From assembly GCA_021399405.1 (NCBI GenBank), contig JAAFKL010000329.1, positions 1 to 8,480 of the forward strand: 8,480 nucleotides of DNA, given 5' to 3'. The position numbers and the translations under genes are program-made. Below the pieces are notes generated by a model. That model had not been told where the DNA came from, made no database searches, and saw only the letters and a program-made list of their open reading frames with translations. This DNA is from Candidatus Heimdallarchaeota archaeon (GTDB taxonomy: Archaea; Asgardarchaeota; Heimdallarchaeia; Heimdallarchaeales; Kariarchaeaceae). Shown in pieces: positions 1 to 5,029 of the stretch (position 1 is its first letter; each line of letters begins with the position of its first letter).

Positions 1-47
1 AGGTTAAATTTATCGAAGAAAAAATACAATTGGAGGAAACAAAATGA
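1..47 (+). CDS. 3' end of an upstream gene (partial, unidentified)
   Basis: One frame is open from the window edge and reads VKFIEEKIQLEETK before a TGA at 45-47. That TGA overlaps the ATG of the next gene as ATGA (44-47). The four-base overlap, the charged helical-looking tail and the Shine-Dalgarno site lying inside it all fit the last codons of a co-transcribed gene translationally coupled to the sulfur carrier. Fourteen residues are too few to identify a family. By analogy with the mycobacterial mec-cysO-cysM cluster, a JAMM protease or a cysteine synthase would be a natural neighbour, but nothing here shows it. Confidence 0.55.
   Translation, partial: VKFIEEKIQLEETK
32..36 (+). promoter_or_regulatory. 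Shine-Dalgarno site of the CysO-like gene
   Basis: GGAGG lies 7 nt before the ATG at 44 and inside the last codons of the upstream gene. It is a near-perfect match to the anti-SD end of archaeal 16S rRNA. It fixes this start and supports coupled translation with the preceding gene. Confidence 0.8.
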
Positions 48-331
48 CTCAAATAACAATATCAATACCTACCCCTTTACGGGTTTACACAGAGCAACTG
101 AAGAAAATCAAGTTTAGTGATCAAGAAAGAATAGCAACTGCATTAGACGCTTTAATAGAGCAATATCCAAAACTCAGAAATCACTTATATGATGGAGGCC
201 AGCTAAGAAATTTTGTCAATATCTATCTAAATGATGAAGATATTCGATACTTAGAAGAAAAGGAACAGACTTCTTTGAATTGCGGAGATAATCTATCGAT
301 CATTCCTGCTTTGGCAGGGGGAACTCTGTAA
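44..331 (+). CDS. CysO/MoaD/ThiS-like ubiquitin-fold sulfur carrier protein
   Basis: This 95-residue beta-grasp protein most resembles mycobacterial CysO, as I recall that sequence. It has an N-terminal IPTPLR strand (about 8-13), a central FVNIYLNDEDIRYL block (57-70) and a C-terminal GDNLSIIPALAGG block ending at G93. CysO-type carriers are adenylated on the terminal diglycine and converted to a thiocarboxylate that donates sulfur, for cysteine in mycobacteria; related carriers serve methionine, thiamin, molybdopterin or tRNA thiolation. The protein does not end in GG: two residues, Thr-Leu, follow, so activation should first need proteolysis, as with other tailed carriers that depend on a JAMM protease. 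The gene overlaps the upstream stop by ATGA and lies 4 nt before its presumed activating E1, so the two probably work together. The family call is secure. The acceptor (cysteine, tRNA or cofactor) is not determined here. Confidence 0.88.
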   Translation: MTQITISIPTPLRVYTEQLKKIKFSDQERIATALDALIEQYPKLRNHLYDGGQLRNFVNIYLNDEDIRYLEEKEQTSLNCGDNLSIIPALAGGTL

Positions 332-335
332 CAAA

Positions 336-1526
336 ATGACTTCGGTCCTAAATGAATTGGTCCAGACTCCGCACAAATCTGGCTTAAGTCATGAGGAGAT
401 AACTCGTTACTCAAGACATTTGATTATGCCTGAAGTGGGAGTTGAAGGGCAGAAAAAGCTTCGTGATGCAAAAGTTCTAATGATAGGTGCAGGTGGATTG
501 GGGAGTCCCATTGGGATGTATCTGGCGGCTGCAGGAGTTGGAACAATCGGCATTGTTGATTTTGATATAGTAGATTATTCAAACTTACAAAGGCAAATAA
601 TTCATAGTACAGAAGAAGTAGGTAAGCCCAAATTAGATTCAGCTGAGAGAACACTGAAAGGAATTAACCCACTTGTAAATGTTATAAAATATAATTTCGC
701 TTTAAGTTCAGAAAATGCTCTTGATCTATTCAAAGATTATGATATTATAGTAGATGGAACTGATAATTTTCCCACCAGATATCTGGTGAATGATGCTTGT
801 GTCTTATTAGGTAAGCCTTCGGTATATGGAAGTATCTTTCGATTTGAAGGTCAAGCTTCAGTTTTCAATGTAGGTGATGGACCTTGTTATCGTTGTTTAT
901 ACAGTGAACCACCACCACCGGGATTGGTTCCTTCTTGCGCTGAAGGCGGAGTGTTTGGAGTAATACCAGGTTTAGTTGGTACCATTCAAGCAACAGAAAT
1001 TATCAAATTGGTCTTAGGAGAGGGTGAATCACTATCAGGTCGATTATTGCTTATTGATGCATTGGATATGGAATTCAAGCAATTAAAACTCAGAAAAGAT
1101 CCAAATTGTGTAGTGTGTGGACCAAATCCTACTGTTACTGAATTAATTGACTATGAGGAGTTTTGTGGTGTCCCTGCAATCGAAGCTGATGGTGTTGAAT
1201 TAAAACAAGAAAATATTATGACAATTAAAGAATTTGTTAATCTGCGAGACTCAGACCAGACATACAAATTAGTTGATGTTCGTGAACCTCATGAACTCGA
1301 AATTAGCAAGATTGAAGGCTCTATATTGATCCCTAAAGATTTAGTTGAAACAATGATTGACGATCTTGATCGGGATGAGCTTATTGTTTTGCATTGTAAA
1401 ACTGGTGTACGATCAGGGAATGTGCTTCTGAAAATGAAAAAGCTCGGTTTTACAAACGTGAAGAATTTGATGGGTGGAATTAATGCTTATGCCCAATTGG
1501 TCGATCCTTCATTACCATTGTACTAA
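336..1526 (+). CDS. moeZ: MoeZ/MoeBR-type E1 adenylyltransferase-rhodanese sulfurtransferase
   Basis: This 396-residue E1-like enzyme adenylates the C-terminal glycine of a ubiquitin-like sulfur carrier, then passes it sulfur. Residues about 20-275 are the ThiF/MoeB domain: RYSRH (24-28), nucleotide loop GAGGLGS (51-57), DFD (75-77), SNLQRQ (82-87), K99 of GKPK, and DGTDNFPTRY (140-149, D143 the expected metal/ATP ligand). Two CxxC pairs (C184/C187 and C258/C261) form the usual structural zinc site. SCAEGG (200-205) carries C201, at the conserved E1-domain cysteine of Uba4/MOCS3. Residues about 295-396 are a rhodanese domain with LVDVREPHE and active loop CKTGVRS (354-360, C354 catalytic). 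Length, domain order, the EPPPPG-VPSCAEGG stretch and the DYEEFCG linker match bacterial MoeZ closely. Many archaeal UbaA-type E1s lack the rhodanese domain. The gene starts 4 nt after the carrier's stop, so co-transcription is nearly certain. A GGGGG run at 317-321 is rather far from the ATG to act as a normal SD, so reinitiation after the upstream stop is likely. Confidence 0.92.
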   Translation: MTSVLNELVQTPHKSGLSHEEITRYSRHLIMPEVGVEGQKKLRDAKVLMIGAGGLGSPIGMYLAAAGVGTIGIVDFDIVDYSNLQRQIIHSTEEVGKPKLDSAERTLKGINPLVNVIKYNFALSSENALDLFKDYDIIVDGTDNFPTRYLVNDACVLLGKPSVYGSIFRFEGQASVFNVGDGPCYRCLYSEPPPPGLVPSCAEGGVFGVIPGLVGTIQATEIIKLVLGEGESLSGRLLLIDALDMEFKQLKLRKDPNCVVCGPNPTVTELIDYEEFCGVPAIEADGVELKQENIMTIKEFVNLRDSDQTYKLVDVREPHELEISKIEGSILIPKDLVETMIDDLDRDELIVLHCKTGVRSGNVLLKMKKLGFTNVKNLMGGINAYAQLVDPSLPLY

Positions 1527-1530
1527 TTAA

Positions 1531-2058
1531 TCAGTCTATTTGTTGTAATGATTTCACTTGTTGATCTATATCTTTGAGATATTGTTTGATTACATCATTT
1601 TGATCCATGTCCAATTGAAATCGACCAAGTTGTAAATAAATGCCAAAGCGATCTTCAAGCAGATCAACACTAATTATTTTACTTTCTTTAAATCGAAAAA
1701 TTTGAGTTCCAAGCATATTAAATTTTTTATTTGAGGATGATGTACCCATAAATTCACCCTGCTGTGTTCCAGTTGCATTGATAATTGCGATAACAATATC
1801 ATCCTCAGCTACTTGCATGAGGATTTTAATTTTCAAATCTGGGAACGCATTTCTCCATACGTCGAGGCGTGAAATTAAAATCTCTTTTCCCGATCCTACT
1901 GCTAGTGGTCTTTCAAGATTATCTGTGAAACGATCTCTAGATATTTCTCCAAATTGATAATCTTCGTGTATTATTTCGTTAATAATGTCATAATTCCATT
2001 CAACAAATAATTCAGTAAGATATCTTCTTACTATTTCTTTGTTAAATTCAGAAGACAT
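1531..2058 (-). CDS. SnoaL-like (NTF2-fold) ester cyclase-family protein
   Basis: This small soluble alpha+beta protein of about 175 residues has SnoaL/ester-cyclase features. Counted from the chosen start these are GSGKEILISRLDVWRNAFPDL (55-75), the AEDDIVI strand (84-90), GTQQGEFMGTSSSNKKF (97-113) and a C-terminal DRFGIYLQLG (136-145). These correspond to the family's FPDL, GTH-GEFMG and D-GL-QLG blocks. The fold is shared by polyketide cyclases, isomerases and many proteins of unknown function, and no substrate can be assigned. The ATG at 2058 lies 1 nt after the fibrillarin stop with a weak GGAAG 5 nt upstream. An in-frame ATG at 2076 would add six residues and overlap fibrillarin by 17 nt, and is less likely. 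It is the last gene of the nop5-fibrillarin operon and converges on moeZ with only 4 nt between the stops and no clear terminator. Confidence 0.72.
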   Translation of the reverse strand: MSSEFNKEIVRRYLTELFVEWNYDIINEIIHEDYQFGEISRDRFTDNLERPLAVGSGKEILISRLDVWRNAFPDLKIKILMQVAEDDIVIAIINATGTQQGEFMGTSSSNKKFNMLGTQIFRFKESKIISVDLLEDRFGIYLQLGRFQLDMDQNDVIKQYLKDIDQQVKSLQQID

Positions 2059-2059
2059 G

Positions 2060-2746
2060 TTACTTCCATTTACCATAATAAACCATATGGTGTTTATGGA
2101 ATCGGTGAATATCCTCTGTTTTTATTGTATGAAACCCTTCTTTCTCAAGAATTGCAGCTTCCTTCCTAAAAATCTCTTTAGGATTCTCACGTTGTGATAT
2201 ACTTCGGGTTTTGATTGCAATTAAACCGACACCACCTTTTTTCAAAAATGCAGTGGCATTGGCGAGAAATAGTTCAGATTGATTTGGTTGAGATACGTCG
2301 CAAAAGAGAAAATCAACACCATGAACTATGTGAGCATATTCTGAGGGATTTCGAGCATCCGCAACAATTGGGATGATGTTTTCTCTCCTACCTACCAATC
2401 TCATTAAATCTCTTGCCATTCTGGGTGCAAATTCGACAGCAAAAACTATACCTGAAGGCCCTACAAGATCACTTACGTGTGATACCGTGGTTCCAGATGA
2501 GGCACCTAAATATAATACATGAGCCCCTTCTTTCAACTGAGGAATTCGAATACCTCGTCTCATCGATGATGCTAATTTTGATTTTGCGTGCATCCACTCC
2601 CTGTATTCCACATTATCTTCAACAAATAACCGTTCACCATATACTACATATCCCGGATCTAAATTTCTTGTCGCAAAATGGACACCTGGTTCATCTTCGA
2701 TTTTAAAGACGTTTTCCATTGCTTTCACAGGTTTCACTTTATTCAT
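2060..2746 (-). CDS. flpA: Fibrillarin, box C/D RNP 2'-O-methyltransferase
   Basis: This 228-residue archaeal fibrillarin is the catalytic subunit of box C/D sRNPs. It transfers methyl from SAM to ribose 2'-OH of rRNA and tRNA at guide-selected sites. The Rossmann methyltransferase fold shows motif I VLYLGASSGTT (77-87), the SAM-ribose acidic residue in VEFAPR (E105), VADARNP (D130 near adenine), FCDVSQPNQ (D150) and IAIKTRSIS (K179, part of the catalytic set). It lacks the eukaryotic glycine-arginine-rich N-terminus, which is normal for archaea. The ATG overlaps the nop5 stop as ATGA and has a perfect AGGAGGT 7 nt upstream, so this start is preferred over the internal Met10 that aligns with shorter archaeal homologues. 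Adjacent nop5 supplies its scaffold partner. Confidence 0.96.
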   Translation of the reverse strand: MNKVKPVKAMENVFKIEDEPGVHFATRNLDPGYVVYGERLFVEDNVEYREWMHAKSKLASSMRRGIRIPQLKEGAHVLYLGASSGTTVSHVSDLVGPSGIVFAVEFAPRMARDLMRLVGRRENIIPIVADARNPSEYAHIVHGVDFLFCDVSQPNQSELFLANATAFLKKGGVGLIAIKTRSISQRENPKEIFRKEAAILEKEGFHTIKTEDIHRFHKHHMVYYGKWK

Positions 2747-3918
2747 CTTTGAGACCTCCTTCTTCTCTTTCTTCTCATGGGATGAGTTTTCTTGCTCTCT
2801 TTATGAGGTTTAATGGGTGCAGTTGGGAATTTTTCTCGAAGATTGCTTTCTAGTTCACGTAAATCCGCTCGGAGTTTGTCACCTAAAAATTCTCCCTCAA
2901 ATGTATCTAACCTTGCTGCAATTGCGATTTTCCCGCTATAAGCCCTAGCGATTTTACCCCGCAACCAAAAAGGTGAATTTCCAACTTCTGGAATTTGAAA
3001 TATTATCCCATGTTTTGGAGGATTCCCGTGCTTTTTTAGTGCAGAGTACATCGCTTTTTCAGCTCCGACAGTCTGGATTTTACTTGACGATCTCATCGCT
3101 AAATTCCGGAGGGATCCAAATGCAGAGATTAATCGAGCACCTACATTTGCTCCAGCTACTGCAGTTAGATTTGGAGCAATCGAAATCATTTCCTGATCAA
3201 TCCAAGTTTCTAATTTTTTCAATTGATCTGAGAGTTCGATAAGTACTTGAGCATAAGTTTTGATTGGTTCGAGATCAAACTCTAAATAATCTCCACCAAG
3301 AGACTCATCAATTGATTCGATCACAAAGGTGATTTTCTCATCATCGATTTTTAATTCGTCAAGTACTTCCTTAGTAATCATATCACGAGCAGGGTACTTG
3401 GTAATCAATCTTGCCAATGTTGTGGGATTGGAAATACTATCAACCAGTTCTGGAAAATGTAGCGAATACAACTCATACAATCGATTAGCATTCAGATTAT
3501 ACGTTTTCTGCAAGTCATCAATTGTTTGAATAATATGCCCTGCAAGCTCGTCTCGCTTACCTGCTGCTTGTTTAATTTCAGATCTAGCTTCTTTTACCGC
3601 TAAATTCCTAATAAATACCTTATATTCCTCATAAGATAGAGATTTACCTGATTTTTCTAACAGATGTTCAAATCTATTTATCCTCCAATCACTCAAAATT
3701 TTATTTTCCATATCAATTTTGGTTTTGATATCTTTACTATTTAGAAAAGAACTAACCTTTTTGGAATCTGTAATTATTGAGGATGGATCATTCTCAAGAA
3801 GTTCAGTAATTGCATGAGTGAAAAGATCATCTAAATTTTCATGCAGTTGTTGGACTTCTCCAGTATCTGATAGAACGGCGATAGTAACGGGCGATTTTGA
3901 AATTAAAATTTGTCTCAT
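2743..3918 (-). CDS. nop5: Nop5 (Nop56/58-like) box C/D RNP scaffold protein
   Basis: The protein is 391 residues from the chosen ATG. Nop5 dimerises through a coiled coil, binds fibrillarin with its N-terminal domain and recognises the L7Ae-bound C/D RNA with its Nop domain. Counted from this start, residues 1-110 are the fibrillarin-binding region and about 114-240 the helical coiled-coil region. The Nop domain runs about 245-345, with APNLTAVAGANVGARLI (248-264), GSLRNLAM, QTVGAEKAMY and a PPKHGIIFQIP block (300-310). The tail is strongly basic (MRRKRRRRSQR), as is common in archaeal Nop5. A TTG at 3930 would add four residues. The ATG at 3918 is preferred because it lies about 27 nt after a TATA-like box while TTG would be only about 15 nt away, and neither has an SD. 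This is the first gene of a three-gene operon, with an ATGA overlap to fibrillarin. Confidence 0.95.
   Translation of the reverse strand: MRQILISKSPVTIAVLSDTGEVQQLHENLDDLFTHAITELLENDPSSIITDSKKVSSFLNSKDIKTKIDMENKILSDWRINRFEHLLEKSGKSLSYEEYKVFIRNLAVKEARSEIKQAAGKRDELAGHIIQTIDDLQKTYNLNANRLYELYSLHFPELVDSISNPTTLARLITKYPARDMITKEVLDELKIDDEKITFVIESIDESLGGDYLEFDLEPIKTYAQVLIELSDQLKKLETWIDQEMISIAPNLTAVAGANVGARLISAFGSLRNLAMRSSSKIQTVGAEKAMYSALKKHGNPPKHGIIFQIPEVGNSPFWLRGKIARAYSGKIAIAARLDTFEGEFLGDKLRADLRELESNLREKFPTAPIKPHKESKKTHPMRRKRRRRSQR
2754..2760 (-). promoter_or_regulatory. Strong Shine-Dalgarno site of fibrillarin
   Basis: On the minus strand AGGAGGT lies 7 nt before the fibrillarin ATG, within the last codons of nop5. 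It decides the fibrillarin start and would let ribosomes load internally on the polycistronic mRNA. It contrasts with nop5 itself, which has no such site. Confidence 0.8.
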
Positions 3919-3940
3919 CGTATCGTTCAACTCTTAATTT

Positions 3941-3950
3941 AATTTTATCT
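3941..3950 (-). promoter_or_regulatory. TATA-like box of the nop5 operon
   Basis: AGATAAAATT on the minus strand is centred about 27 nt before the nop5 ATG at 3918. Archaeal transcription starts about 25 nt after the TATA centre, so the transcript would begin at or next to the start codon. The radical SAM gene has a nearly identical GATAAAAATT at the same distance. AT-rich background makes any single match weak. Confidence 0.45.
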
Positions 3951-3997
3951 AATTTTAGGTTAGTTATAACAATTATCAAAAATTAATCGTTGTGGGA

Positions 3998-4009
3998 ATA
4001 AATATTTAT
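3998..4009. repeat. 12-bp perfect palindrome between nop5 and the phosphorylase gene
   Basis: ATAAATATTTAT is a perfect 12-base palindrome, about 80 nt upstream of the nop5 start and about 85 nt beyond the phosphorylase stop. It is entirely A/T and may be a chance event, a symmetric regulator site or a bidirectional TATA element. The rest of this intergenic stretch holds an AAAAA run at 3978-3982 (U-tract for minus-strand transcripts) and a weak TAAAC-CTTA-GTTTA hairpin at 4033-4046. Confidence 0.25.
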
Positions 4010-4092
4010 CGCCTTGACATTTACAAATTCTTTAAACCTTAGTTTATGGATTTACTCGGAATAATGAATTCAGATTGGACAGATTATCTAAA

Positions 4093-4845
4093 TTAACTCG
4101 CAATAATCGCGTTTTTGATTATTTGTTTTACATCATTTATTCTATTTGTAAATAAATCAAACACTTCTTTAGCTGACACAGTTTTCTGTAATCCTGCAGC
4201 ATAGTTAGTAATTACTGCTAAAGTTGCATAGGGGATCTCCAGTTCCTTTGCAAGAAATGCTTCAGGAGCTGAGGTCATTCCTACAAGATCACCACCTAGA
4301 ATACCATAAGCTTTAATTTCAGCAGGTGATTCGAAACGCGGACCATTTGTCGCAACCAATGTCCCGCTATCAAGGATATCCATACCTAGATCCAATCCAC
4401 TTTGCTTCATTAAGTTTCTGACATTATTATCAAATAATTCGGATACATCAACATGAACAACCCCACTTAATGTATTTCCTTTAATTGTGGTTACAGAAAG
4501 CTTTGTACCATCAAAAAAAGTTGATTTACGACCATGTGTGAAATCCATTATATGATCTGGAAGTGCAAACGAACCTGGAGGGATACTTTGTCTTATACTT
4601 CCCACAGCATTAGTTGCAAAAATTATCTCTGTTTTAAAAAGGTGAGCAGCAAAAATATTGGCTCTGTAATTGATTTGATCAGGTGCAATACTGTGTTTTT
4701 TACCATGTCTCGGAATGAAAATTACATCCTTATTCTCTATTTTTCCAACTTCAAGACTAATTTCTCCAAATGGGGTTTCTATTTGTTTAATTTGAACATC
4801 TTCTAAAAAATTATAAAAACCAGAACCTCCAATTACGCAGATCAT
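4093..4845 (-). CDS. mtnP: MTAP-family nucleoside phosphorylase, probably 5'-methylthioinosine phosphorylase
   Basis: This 250-residue trimeric-type PNP/MTAP-family enzyme splits a purine nucleoside with phosphate into free base and ribose-1-phosphate. Visible motifs are GGSGF (6-10, phosphate-binding Ser8), ETPFG (23-27), IPRHGKKH (44-51), NYRAN (59-63), TNAVGSI (78-84), NGPRFES (167-173), GGDLVGMTSAPE (184-195, M190 at the ribose) and ITNYAAG (212-218). The base-reading residue is N214. Human MTAP has Asp (TDYD) for adenine, while PNPs and the bacterial methylthioinosine phosphorylase use Asn for 6-oxopurines. The NAVG-I and N-x-AAG blocks also resemble Pseudomonas MTIP as I recall it. The divergent neighbour is an MTA-type deaminase, which would supply methylthioinosine. 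The predicted products are hypoxanthine and methylthioribose-1-phosphate. The family is certain; the oxopurine preference is inferred. No SD precedes the ATG, and a TATA-like box lies near -27. Confidence 0.9.
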   Translation of the reverse strand: MICVIGGSGFYNFLEDVQIKQIETPFGEISLEVGKIENKDVIFIPRHGKKHSIAPDQINYRANIFAAHLFKTEIIFATNAVGSIRQSIPPGSFALPDHIMDFTHGRKSTFFDGTKLSVTTIKGNTLSGVVHVDVSELFDNNVRNLMKQSGLDLGMDILDSGTLVATNGPRFESPAEIKAYGILGGDLVGMTSAPEAFLAKELEIPYATLAVITNYAAGLQKTVSAKEVFDLFTNRINDVKQIIKNAIIAS

Positions 4846-4852
4846 GTAATTA

Positions 4853-4870
4853 TGAAGTTATTTGAAGTTA
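4853..4870. repeat. Tandem TGAAGTTA repeat in the phosphorylase promoter
   Basis: TGAAGTTA occurs at 4853-4860 and again at 4863-4870, a 10-bp period or about one helical turn. The copies lie between the TATA-like box and the start codon of the minus-strand phosphorylase gene, and the distal copy touches the TATA. This arrangement would suit a repressor bound on one DNA face. With only two copies in AT-rich DNA, chance cannot be excluded. Confidence 0.35.
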
Positions 4871-4877
4871 AAAATTT
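4868..4877 (-). promoter_or_regulatory. TATA-like box of the phosphorylase gene
   Basis: On the minus strand an AAATTTTTAA stretch is centred about 27 nt before the ATG at 4845. With no SD upstream of that ATG, this fits a leaderless transcript. The match to a TATA consensus is loose. Confidence 0.35.
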
Positions 4878-4995
4878 TTGTAAAGAACAAAATAGGATTA
4901 GGGCAATGGTATCAAGTTTAAAATGAAAATAAATTTTTTCGAAGAATTATCTTTGTAATTGTTCAATCTACTTGTATTATTTTATTTTAATAAGT

Positions 4996-5005
4996 CAATA
5001 TATTA
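4996..5005 (+). promoter_or_regulatory. TATA-like box of the deaminase gene
   Basis: CAATATATTA has its TATATTA core centred about 28 nt before the ATG at 5030. There is no SD between them, so transcription probably starts at or near the A of ATG. The 184-nt region between the two divergent genes therefore holds a promoter at each end. Confidence 0.5.
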
Positions 5006-5029
5006 GAGCATTACTTTTCTTGATACATC

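Noticed and set aside
223..654. Minus-strand frames opposite the sulfur carrier and moeZ
   Set aside because: They overlap the conserved coding sequence, including the nucleotide loop of moeZ, and have no recognisable content.
2413..3529. Plus-strand open frames inside fibrillarin and nop5
   Set aside because: They lie opposite well-conserved genes, have no SD or promoter and give low-complexity translations.
3919..4092. Possible box C/D sRNA next to the nop5-fibrillarin genes
   Set aside because: Both strands were read for a C box (RTGATGA) followed by CTGA boxes at suitable spacing, and no such set was found. The one ATGATGA noted, near 227, lies in coding sequence.
4046..4096. Plus-strand 16-codon ORF running into the end of the phosphorylase gene
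   Set aside because: It has no SD, no TATA box at the right distance and no recognisable feature, and is short enough to be chance.
4910..5025. Seven-base inverted repeat TATCAAG (4910-4916) and CTTGATA (5019-5025) between the divergent genes
   Set aside because: The arms are about 100 nt apart and only 7 bases long, which is expected by chance in AT-rich DNA.
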